Source: JBEKCP01 sp050014815
Lineage (GTDB): Bacteria > Planctomycetota > Planctomycetia > Pirellulales > Thermoguttaceae
NCBI GenBank assembly: GCA_050014815.1
Contig: JBEKCP010000264.1
Coordinates: 1 to 11,181 of the forward strand
Direction of reading: 5' to 3'
DNA: 11,181 nt
The notes under the pieces were generated by a model. It was not told where the DNA came from and searched no databases. It saw only the letters and a list, made by a program, of their open reading frames with translations. Both the position numbers and the translations under genes were made by a program. Shown piece after piece: positions 6,020 to 11,181 of this stretch. Every line of letters begins with the position of its first letter. Within the stretch, counting starts at the first letter, position 1.

Positions 6020-7501
6020 TCACGGTTTTCGTTTGGCCTCTCTTTTTTTTCGACGGGCTTCCTTCTCACGGCGCTTGCGCTCCTCGGCCTTCTGCTTGGG
6101 CGTGAGCCGCTTGCCCGTGCCCTGCTTCTGCTTGGCCAGCCTCGCGCCGGGGCTGAGCGCGCCGCTGGAGCCCAACTGGTGCATGGTCCGCATGCGATCC
6201 ACCAGCGACATGCCGGCGAGCTTCTTCATCCAGTCGGCCATGGTGTCGAACTGTTTCACGAGATCGTTGACCTCGTGGGGTTCGACGCCGGCGCCGGCGG
6301 CGATTCGGCGGCGGCGGCTCTGGTCGACGGTTTTCGAGGGGTTGCGGCGTTCCTCGTGGGTCATCGAGTCGATGATCCCGCCCAGGCGGCGGAAGTCCTG
6401 CTCGGCGTCGATGTCGCCCATTGCCTCGGTCATCGAGCCCATGCCCGGTATCATGCCCAGCACCTTGTTCAGCGGCCCGAGCTTCTTGATCTGCCCGAGT
6501 TGCTTCTTGAAGTCGTCCAGGGTGAACTCGCCCTTGCGGAGCCGGGCCTCCTGGTTGGCCATCTCCTCCTTGTCGAACCTCTGCTGCGCCTGCTCGACGA
6601 GGGAGACGACGTCGCCCATGCCGAGGATGCGGCCGGCCATGCGGTCGGGGTGGAACTCCTCGAGCGAGTCGAGGTGCTCGCCGGTGCCGACGAACTTGAT
6701 CGGCACGCCGGTGACGGCCTTGACGGAGAGGGCCGCCCCGCCCCGGGCGTCGCCGTCGAGCTTCGTCATGATGACGCCATCGAGTTCCAGGGCCTCGTTG
6801 AACGCCTTGGCGCTGGTGACGGCGTCCTGCCCCGTCATCGCATCGACCACCAGGTAGACCTGGTCGGGATGGACCCGGCGGTCGATCTGGGACAACTGGG
6901 CCATCAGTTCCTCGTCGACGTGGAGCCGCCCGGCCGTGTCGAGGATCACCACGCCCGCGCCGGCCTCCTTGGCCGCGGCCAGGGCGGACAGGCACAGGGC
7001 GATGGGGTCCTTCGCCTGCAGGTCCGCATACACCGGCAGTCCAAGCTGCTGGCCGATCACCTGCAACTGCTCGATGGCGGCGGGCCGTTGAAGGTCGGCG
7101 GCCACGAGCATCGGCTTGCGGCCCCGCTCGTTGATCAATCGCCCCAGCTTGCCGCAGGTCGTCGTCTTGCCGGAGCCTTGCAGACCGCAGAGCATCAGGA
7201 TCGACAGGTCGTTGCGGAAGTGGAGCGAGTGGTCGACCGGCCCCATCAGGCCGACCAATTCCTGGTGTACGATGCCGATCAACTGGTGGGTCGGGTCGAG
7301 CGATTTGAGCACCCGCTCGCCGACGGCTTGTTCGGCGACCCGGGCGGTGAAGTCCTTGGCGACCGAGACGCTGACGTCGGCCTCCAGCAGGGCCCGCTCG
7401 ACCAGGGCCAGCCCGTCGCGCATATTGGCCTCGGTCAAGCGACCGCGGCCGCGGAGGCTTCGGATGGCCGAGCTGATGTTTTCTTGGAGTGATTCGAACA
7501 T
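6020..7501 (-). CDS. ffh: Signal recognition particle protein Ffh
   Basis: 493 residues from the ATG at 7501. This is the GTPase that, with 4.5S RNA, binds signal sequences and anchors emerging from ribosomes and hands them to FtsY. The N domain spans ~1-95. The G domain has the P-loop GLQGSGKTTT (~106-115), DTAGR (188-192) and TKLDGDARGG (246-255). The M domain (~330-440) has LGPLNKVLGMIPGMG and MTHEERRNP, with SRRRRIAAGAGV as the RNA-binding helix region. A long Lys/Arg tail follows (~465-493). A start 24 codons further upstream is open, but those residues translate repeat DNA and do not resemble Ffh; MFESLQENI is the usual beginning. No strong ribosome binding site is visible. It is first in the operon, with a promoter about 110 nt upstream. 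Confidence 0.97.
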   Translation of the reverse strand: MFESLQENISSAIRSLRGRGRLTEANMRDGLALVERALLEADVSVSVAKDFTARVAEQAVGERVLKSLDPTHQLIGIVHQELVGLMGPVDHSLHFRNDLSILMLCGLQGSGKTTTCGKLGRLINERGRKPMLVAADLQRPAAIEQLQVIGQQLGLPVYADLQAKDPIALCLSALAAAKEAGAGVVILDTAGRLHVDEELMAQLSQIDRRVHPDQVYLVVDAMTGQDAVTSAKAFNEALELDGVIMTKLDGDARGGAALSVKAVTGVPIKFVGTGEHLDSLEEFHPDRMAGRILGMGDVVSLVEQAQQRFDKEEMANQEARLRKGEFTLDDFKKQLGQIKKLGPLNKVLGMIPGMGSMTEAMGDIDAEQDFRRLGGIIDSMTHEERRNPSKTVDQSRRRRIAAGAGVEPHEVNDLVKQFDTMADWMKKLAGMSLVDRMRTMHQLGSSGALSPGARLAKQKQGTGKRLTPKQKAEERKRREKEARRKKREAKRKP

Positions 7502-7541
7502 GGCCGACGGCTCTGGGGGTCCGACACGCCCAAACCTTCGA

Positions 7542-7588
7542 GCCGAGTGTGGGTTGGCACACTCGGCGGGCAAGCCCGCCCGCTAAAC
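7542..7588. repeat. Palindromic repeat in the ffh leader
   Basis: GCCGAGTGTG (7542-7551) and CACACTCGGC (7558-7567) form a 10-bp stem with a 6-nt loop, and the right arm runs straight into a copy of the dispersed element (7562-7588) identical over 27 nt to 4419-4445. If the promoter at 7613-7642 is used, the whole structure lies in the ffh 5' untranslated RNA, about 40 nt upstream of the start codon. Confidence 0.85.
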
Positions 7589-7609
7589 CGCGATGGGCGC
7601 GCGGAATCC

Positions 7610-7642
7610 ATTATAATAATGGACGCCGCCCCTCTTTGGCAA
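7610..7642 (-). promoter_or_regulatory. Probable sigma-70 promoter of the ffh operon
   Basis: Read on the minus strand, TTGCCA (7642-7637) is followed after 18 nt by TATTAT (7618-7613), overlapping a perfect TATAAT (7615-7610). The -10 area is an A/T island in GC-rich surroundings and is itself a palindrome (CCATTATAATAATGG, 7608-7622), so it also reads TATAAT on the plus strand, though no -35 is seen there. It is correctly placed for ffh. Confidence 0.55.
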
Positions 7643-7704
7643 CCCCTGCCGGAAGGGGTTGGGGCAAGATTTTGGCGAGGAGCGAGGGGTCAGGGGTCGG
7701 GAAG

Positions 7705-7730
7705 AAAGCCCCCGGACTGCGTCCGGGGGT
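7705..7730. repeat. Dispersed 26-bp hairpin repeat, copy 1
   Basis: This stretch (CCCCCGGAC-TGC-GTCCGGGGG with an AAAG flank) is identical over 26 nt to 10847-10872. It forms a perfect 9-bp stem with a 3-nt loop. It is flanked on both sides by GGGTCAGGGGTCGG. Confidence 0.85.
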
Positions 7731-7918
7731 CAAGGGCCGTGGGTCAGGGGTCGGCGGAGGGATCGCCGGACCATGCGTTCGGCGCCACCCCGGCCGCTTG
7801 GCAGCGTCTCGGCGGCGAAAATGTCCTTTCCGGCTAAGGAAAGACAGGAGCCGCGGACTCGGCCAGGCTTGCCTCGCCGGGCGCGGGAGGCGAATAGTCC
7901 CCAATTCATCGAGTTCGG

Positions 7919-8067
7919 CGAAAAAAGGGGGACTGGCTCCGTGGCGCAGGTTGCTTGCCGTTGGAAGAATCGCCGCCGCCACGGTGCCTGTCCCCCTTTT
8001 TTCGCCCTCCGGGGAAAGGGGACAGGCACCGTAGATCGAGCGCGGCGACGGAGCCAGTCCCCTTTCC
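7919..8067. repeat. Nested inverted repeat of four related arms
   Basis: Four related arms alternate in direction. Arms at 7919-7946 and 7977-8004 are inverted copies matching at 26 of 28 positions (GGGGGACTGGCTCCG versus GGGGGACAGGCACCG when both are read the same way). Arms at 8013-8032 and 8048-8067 match at 18 of 20. The outer pair shares the TGGCTCC variant and the inner pair AGGCACC, so the pairing is perfect when nested: outer with outer, inner with inner. I recall GGGGACAGGCACC as a recurrent planctomycete repeat. Confidence 0.85.
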
Positions 8068-8164
8068 AATCTTGCGCAGTAGTGCTAATCGGCATCCTTT
8101 GCCAGGCGGCCGGCCTACAAAATGACCCCAATCGGCCCATCTACAACTACCTTGGAGGTGAAAG

Positions 8165-8193
8165 TTGACTCGCATGGTCTTGCGGTCTAGAGT
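8165..8193 (+). promoter_or_regulatory. Candidate promoter of the DUF1573 gene
   Basis: TTGACT (8165-8170) and TAGAGT (8188-8193) are spaced by 17 nt, matching 5 of 6 and 4 of 6 consensus positions. The site lies ~125 nt before the start codon. A second option is TTGCGG (8180-8185) with GATATA (8202-8207), 16 nt apart. Confidence 0.35.
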
Positions 8194-8320
8194 TCCATCG
8201 GGATATACGCCCACTCGGGCGACGGGGGCTATGGACTGGCCGCTTGGCGACGGAGGCCGACCGGCACTTCCCAGAACTCTGCACCTAGGACAACCGTAGA
8301 TTCTGAGGGGAGATAAGGCC

Positions 8321-9319
8321 ATGGCAAAGACCTTCATGTACGGCCTGGTGACGGCTCTCTTGGCCGGATCGCCCTCGATGGGCCAGGAATGGGCCACCAA
8401 GATGTTCCCTGTGACCGAGCATGACTTCGGCACCGTTCCCCGAGGCGCCAAGGCCGAGTTCGACTTCAAGCTTTCCAATATCTACCTCGAAGGCGTCCAC
8501 ATCCAGGATGCCCATGCCAGTTGCGGCTGCACCAGTGTCCGGGTCGTCAAACCGGCGCTCAAGACCTACGAGGAGGGGGCGATCCACGCCACGCTGAATA
8601 CGGGCACGTTCCTCGGGAACCGGAGCGCCACGATCACCGTCACGCTCGACAGGCCCTTCCCCGCCGAGGTCCAGCTCCACGTGAAGGGCGTCATCCGCAA
8701 CGATGTGCTGTTCACCCCCGGCAGCGTTCAATTCGGGGACGTGGAACAGGGGAAAACCGTGATGCGGAGCGTCGTTGTGAGCCACGCGGGCCGGAGCGAC
8801 TGGCAGATCCTGAGCGTCAAGAGCCCATGGGCCGGCCTTACGGCCGGCGTGAAGGAAACCGGTCGGGAAAACGGCAATGTCTGGTACCAACTGGACGTCC
8901 GCCTCGGCCCCGATGTCCAGCCCGGCTACCTCAACGACCAACTCATCCTGGTGACCAACGAGGGCGAAGGCATCCAAATGCCGCTGACGGTCGAGGGCAG
9001 GGTGGTTCCGGGCATCACCGTCAGTCCCGCCTCGCTCCAAATGGGGGTCGTCAATCCCGGCCAGGAAGTGACCAAGCAGTTGGTAGTCCGTGCCAGCAAG
9101 CCCTTCCGGATTCTCTCGATCACGTGCGACGACAAGTCCTTCAAGTTCGGCGACGAGACCGACCGCACGGCCAAGACCATGCACGTAGTTCCCGTGACGT
9201 TTCTGGCGGGTGGCGGTACAGGGAAGGTGGCCAAAAAGATCCGCATCGAGACCGACCTGGGCGAATCGACGCCCGAGCTGTCGGCCTACGCCCTCGTGGC
9301 CACGCCGGTGGGCAACTGA
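8321..9319 (+). CDS. Secreted DUF1573 (Ig-like) protein
   Basis: 332 residues. The N-terminus MAKTFMYGLVTALLAGSPSMGQ looks like a signal peptide cleaved near residue 21, so the protein is probably exported. Residues ~30-125 fit DUF1573: FPVTEHDFGTVPRGAKAEFDFKLSN, then DAHASCGCTSVRV, the hallmark Cys-Gly-Cys, and a final strand-rich stretch. Two further beta-sandwich-like units begin at FTPGSVQFGDVEQGK (~131) and VSPASLQMGVVNPGQ (~245), so it reads as three Ig-like/ASH-type modules. The function of DUF1573 is unknown; a role in envelope or protein-protein contact is inference. The start is firm: GAGGGGAGA lies 7 nt upstream of the ATG. A candidate promoter is ~125 nt upstream. No hairpin terminator follows. 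Confidence 0.88.
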   Translation: MAKTFMYGLVTALLAGSPSMGQEWATKMFPVTEHDFGTVPRGAKAEFDFKLSNIYLEGVHIQDAHASCGCTSVRVVKPALKTYEEGAIHATLNTGTFLGNRSATITVTLDRPFPAEVQLHVKGVIRNDVLFTPGSVQFGDVEQGKTVMRSVVVSHAGRSDWQILSVKSPWAGLTAGVKETGRENGNVWYQLDVRLGPDVQPGYLNDQLILVTNEGEGIQMPLTVEGRVVPGITVSPASLQMGVVNPGQEVTKQLVVRASKPFRILSITCDDKSFKFGDETDRTAKTMHVVPVTFLAGGGTGKVAKKIRIETDLGESTPELSAYALVATPVGN

Positions 9320-9427
9320 CGAAGGCGCCCCCTGGGTGATCTTTCGGAATTGTCCTTCCACCGGGGCCGGCTTCCTGTTACAGTGGCCCCCGCTGATTGC
9401 CCGCTCTGGCCAAGGAAGGCATCGATC

Positions 9428-9709
9428 ATGACGGGTCTGTTTGGGATCTACATCGTCTGGGGGATAGGCGCCGTTCAAGTTCTTGGGCTCTTGAGCGCGT
9501 GTGTGGCCCGGTTGGCGGAGGGGTCACGGGGGCAAGCGTGGTTTCAGCGGCTGTTCTTCGTCTGCTTGCTGCTTGTCGGCTTGGCGGCGACCGTGGCCTC
9601 GGGTGTTGGTCCCGGCTGCTGGATGCTATCAAATGCCACGCTGGCGGTAATGGTCTTAATGGCGACGTTTGACCCATGCCGCTCGGGTAAGGCCCGGGCA
9701 TCGGTCTAA
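9428..9709 (+). CDS. Small three-helix membrane protein
   Basis: 93 residues from the ATG at 9428, with AAGGAAGG about 9 nt upstream. The frame is open 26 codons further up, but that part is Pro/Arg-rich and reads through the likely control region. Hydrophobic stretches at ~3-26, 42-60 and 66-82 predict three membrane helices, with a basic loop (RLAEGSRGQAWFQR) between the first two and a short charged tail. No catalytic motif is visible. It resembles small conserved hypothetical proteins of planctomycetes as I remember them, but no function can be given. It lies 108 nt after the DUF1573 gene and may be independent. A TACAGT hexamer at 9379-9384 could be a -10 box, but no good -35 is present. 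Confidence 0.68.
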   Translation: MTGLFGIYIVWGIGAVQVLGLLSACVARLAEGSRGQAWFQRLFFVCLLLVGLAATVASGVGPGCWMLSNATLAVMVLMATFDPCRSGKARASV

Positions 9710-9741
9710 GGCAAGTATTAACAATCACTTGCGATTTCTGG

Positions 9742-9834
9742 TCGTTACAACCGGCCTTTCGTTACGACCGGAAAGACCCGCAAAATCGAAAGAATTGCTC
9801 CTTTCGCCACAACCGGCAGACCGAAACCTATAGT
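9742..9834 (+). promoter_or_regulatory. Three TCGTTACAACCGG-like repeats before the BON gene
   Basis: TCGTTACAACCGG (9742-9754), TCGTTACGACCGG (9759-9771) and TCGCCACAACCGG (9804-9816) are direct repeats with centre spacings of 17 and 45 nt; copies two and three share a longer CCTTTCG lead. A TATAGT (9829-9834) that could be a -10 box follows the third copy by 12 nt, so that copy would cover the -35 area. This is the layout expected for binding sites of a transcription factor, but no regulator is known here. Confidence 0.35.
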
Positions 9835-9980
9835 CAGGCAATCCTCAGACACGGACGTTGCCAAGGGGGGCAATGCCGGCTGCCAGCCGCCTGATCTTTG
9901 GCGAGCGGGCCGGGCCCTCCTTGCTTCCGACCGTTCTGCAAATCTCCACCGCAGGCACACGAGTCGAAGGAGGGAAAAGT

Positions 9981-10778
9981 ATGCGATGCTTCTTGAGCGT
10001 TCTGCTGGTCGCCGGCACGGCCACCCTGGTCTCGGCGGTCGCCCGGGCCGGAAACCAGGAGGTCGCCGAGCAGATTGTCGTCAATCTGCGAGCCAACGGC
10101 CTGTCGGGCCAGACGAAAATTGGCGTGAAGTTCTCCGAGGGAACCGCCTGGGTCAAGGGACAGGCCCAAACCCAGGAGCAGATGGACCGCATTCTGACGG
10201 TTGTGAAACAAACAGGGGGGGTCCAGAATATCGTCAATGAAATGACGATCGGCGGCGGTCAACAGGGTTCGTCGGCCGGATCCGGCTCGGTGAGGGACCA
10301 GATTAACGCATTCCTGTCCAATCCCCTGCGGCGAACGGAGGCGGAGCCGCCGAGTCGCGCGCAGCAGGTGGGGACTTCCGTTCCCGCGTCGAGAGAGGCC
10401 GTTCCGACGGCCCTCATGCAGCCGGTACCGGCGCCGCCGGCACCACTACCGGGGGGAGAGGCGATTCCCCCGGGGACAGTGGGCGCCCCCGGCGGTCCAA
10501 TGCCCATGTACAGCCCGAATGTCGGCGGCGGCCCGGCCCCGATGCGGACCGATCAGCCGAGCCTGCCGGCCTATGCGTGGCCGACCTACTCCGCATACCC
10601 GAATTATGCGGCCGTGACCTACCCGAAGCAGTATTCCCCGACGGCCTGGCCATACATCGGCCCCTTCTACCCCTACCCGCAGGTCCCGCTGGGCTGGCGG
10701 AAGGTCTCGCTGCAATGGGACGACGGCTGGTGGTTCCTGGAATTCCACGACAAGCCGTGCTGCGTGTGGTGGCGGTGA
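9981..10778 (+). CDS. Secreted BON-domain protein with Pro-rich and Trp-rich tail
   Basis: 265 residues from the ATG at 9981; AAGGAGG lies 7 nt upstream, which settles the start against an in-frame ATG 41 codons earlier. MRCFLSVLLVAGTATLVSAVARA is a signal peptide (cleavage near 23). Residues ~26-92 read as one BON domain: IVVNLRANGLSGQTKIGVKF, TAWVKGQAQTQEQMDRIL, GGVQNIVNEM. BON modules are thought to bind phospholipid or other envelope components. Residues ~130-200 are Pro/Gly-rich and probably unstructured; ~200-240 are Tyr/Pro-rich. The end, PLGWRKVSLQWDDGWWFLEF...CCVWWR, is a compact Trp-rich module with a Cys pair that looks conserved in character and may be a second domain. It is probably a periplasmic or surface protein. 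A strong terminator follows 19 nt after the stop. Confidence 0.85.
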   Translation: MRCFLSVLLVAGTATLVSAVARAGNQEVAEQIVVNLRANGLSGQTKIGVKFSEGTAWVKGQAQTQEQMDRILTVVKQTGGVQNIVNEMTIGGGQQGSSAGSGSVRDQINAFLSNPLRRTEAEPPSRAQQVGTSVPASREAVPTALMQPVPAPPAPLPGGEAIPPGTVGAPGGPMPMYSPNVGGGPAPMRTDQPSLPAYAWPTYSAYPNYAAVTYPKQYSPTAWPYIGPFYPYPQVPLGWRKVSLQWDDGWWFLEFHDKPCCVWWR

Positions 10779-10797
10779 AGACCTGACGCCCAGAAAC

Positions 10798-10824
10798 CCC
10801 CGGGACAGCAGTCCCGGGGCTTTT
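10798..10824 (+). terminator. Rho-independent terminator of the BON gene
   Basis: CCCCGGGAC-AGCA-GTCCCGGGG forms a perfect 9-bp stem with a 4-nt loop, followed by CTTTT. It begins 19 nt after the stop codon. The upstream AAA gives it some capacity on the other strand. Confidence 0.8.
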
Positions 10825-10846
10825 GGGAAAACGTGCAATTGCGTAC

Positions 10847-10872
10847 AAAGCCCCCGGACTGCGTCCGGGGGT
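10847..10872 (-). terminator. Terminator of the sigma factor gene, made of a dispersed repeat
   Basis: On the minus strand, CCCCCGGAC-GCA-GTCCGGGGG (10871-10851) is followed by CTTTGT, giving a perfect 9-bp stem and a short T-rich end about 22 nt after the sigma gene stop. The same 26 nt occur at 7705-7730, away from any gene end. Confidence 0.65.
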
Positions 10873-10893
10873 TCTTTGCATTGGTGAAGCCGC

Positions 10894-11181
10894 TTACGCC
10901 GAGGGCGGCCCTTCGAGGCTGTCGGCCAGTTTGCCGAGGGCCTCGGTCTCAATCTGGCGGACCCGCTCGCGGGTCAGGCCAAGGGTCTCGCCGATCTCCT
11001 TGAGCGTGCGGGGCTCGTGGTTGTCCAGGCCGAACCGCATCCGCAGCACCGTTGCCTCGCGAGGGTCCATCGTCTGGAGCTGGCGGAGGACGTGCGTGAG
11101 GTTGTCGACCTCGACCATTTCGGTTTCGGGGTTGCGGGCCCGCTCGTCCTGGACCATTTCTCCCAACGACCAGCCGGCGTC
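10894..11181 (-). CDS. RNA polymerase sigma-70 factor, C-terminal part (5' end off the window)
   Basis: Ninety-five codons plus stop are visible, in frame from the window edge; the gene starts outside. The sequence is the end of an RpoD/RpoS-type factor: after SLGEMVQDERARNPETEM comes region 4, with LDPREATVLRMRFGL-like DPREATVLRMRFGLDNHEPRT and the helix-turn-helix LKEIGETLGLTRERVRQIE that contacts the -35 element, then EALGKLADSL. Only ~8 residues follow, as in other members. Whether this is the housekeeping factor or one of the several group 2 factors cannot be told without regions 1-3. It is transcribed toward the BON gene and ends with its own hairpin terminator. Confidence 0.93.
   Translation of the reverse strand, partial: DAGWSLGEMVQDERARNPETEMVEVDNLTHVLRQLQTMDPREATVLRMRFGLDNHEPRTLKEIGETLGLTRERVRQIETEALGKLADSLEGPPSA

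Larger units (their letters stand above)
7623..8320. other. Gene-poor, repeat-filled spacer
   Basis: About 700 nt without a convincing gene between the divergent ffh operon and the DUF1573 gene. It holds the ffh promoter, an AACCCC/GGGGTT hairpin (7641-7660), two copies of GGGTCAGGGGTCGG (7687-7700, 7741-7754), a dispersed hairpin (7705-7730), a nested inverted repeat (7919-8067), a possible gene remnant (8082-8168) and a candidate promoter (8165-8193). Open frames here are read through repeats and look non-coding. Confidence 0.7.

Noticed and set aside
5882..7492. Long plus-strand open frame (~536 codons) opposite ffh
   Set aside because: It is the complement of a clear Ffh gene; its Leu/Gly/His/Asp-rich translation matches no family and arises from GC-rich codon bias.
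7502..7573. Upstream extension of ffh to a start at 7573
   Set aside because: The 24 extra residues come from the leader repeat DNA, are unlike Ffh, and lie over the hairpin structure; MFESLQENI is the expected N-terminus.
7680..8070. CRISPR-like array
   Set aside because: The repeats are palindromic, alternate in direction and are not evenly spaced; there are no regular spacers or cas genes.
7659..8168. 169-codon plus-strand frame in the spacer before the DUF1573 gene
   Set aside because: It runs through the hairpin repeat and the nested inverted repeat, giving a low-complexity basic translation; only its last 28 codons look protein-like and are reported separately.
7623..8320. tRNA, rRNA or 4.5S SRP RNA gene near ffh
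   Set aside because: No cloverleaf, CCA end or conserved SRP RNA tetraloop stem could be made out; the hairpins seen belong to the repeat families.
8285..9478. Minus-strand open frame (~397 codons) opposite the DUF1573 gene
   Set aside because: Antisense shadow of a gene with a signal peptide, family motif and good ribosome binding site; no start signal of its own.
9858..9980. Earlier in-frame start for the BON protein
   Set aside because: It would bury the signal peptide 41 residues inside; the ATG at 9981 has an AAGGAGG site 7 nt upstream.

Overview
The window is GC-rich and very probably comes from a planctomycete, most likely of the Pirellulales type. This rests on family resemblance, not on a search. 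The signs are a leucine-rich-repeat membrane protein with the FSIRTLLLLTVVVALPCTW-type stem, secreted DUF1573 and BON-domain proteins with Pro/Tyr/Trp-rich tails, and short palindromic repeats of kinds I associate with planctomycete genomes, such as the one that reads TSPTRQRG when translated.

Layout. Bases 1-2723 (+) hold the 3' part of a large GH38-type (alpha-mannosidase-like) protein whose start lies off the window. Its expected catalytic Asp looks replaced, and palindromic repeats appear to be spliced in frame into the coding sequence. Bases 2724-2869 are a repeat-filled spacer. A three-helix membrane LRR protein (2870-3730, +) follows and converges on the next operon; a large imperfect inverted repeat lies between them. 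Bases 7501-3917 (-) are a housekeeping translation/secretion operon in the order ffh, rpsP, trmD, rplS, yraN-like. rimM, which usually lies between rpsP and trmD, is absent, and a palindromic repeat sits in that spacer. Identical or near-identical copies of one 27-bp palindrome-rich element lie in the ffh leader, in the rpsP-trmD spacer and, as a perfect inverted pair, in the rplS-yraN spacer.

Bases 7623-8320 have no convincing gene. They hold the likely ffh promoter, several dispersed repeats and a 150-bp nested inverted repeat. Then come, on the plus strand, a secreted DUF1573 protein (8321-9319), a small three-helix membrane protein (9428-9709) and a secreted BON-domain protein (9981-10778) with a clear terminator. 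The window ends inside the C-terminal part of a primary-type sigma-70 factor (10894-11181, -).

How it fits together: the minus-strand operon supplies SRP-dependent membrane targeting (Ffh), two ribosomal proteins (S16, L19) and the tRNA m1G37 methylase (TrmD). The plus-strand genes look like envelope or periplasmic proteins of unknown role. The most unusual aspect is the density of short palindromic repeat families, at least six in 11 kb, found in spacers, in a leader, at a terminator and apparently inside a reading frame.
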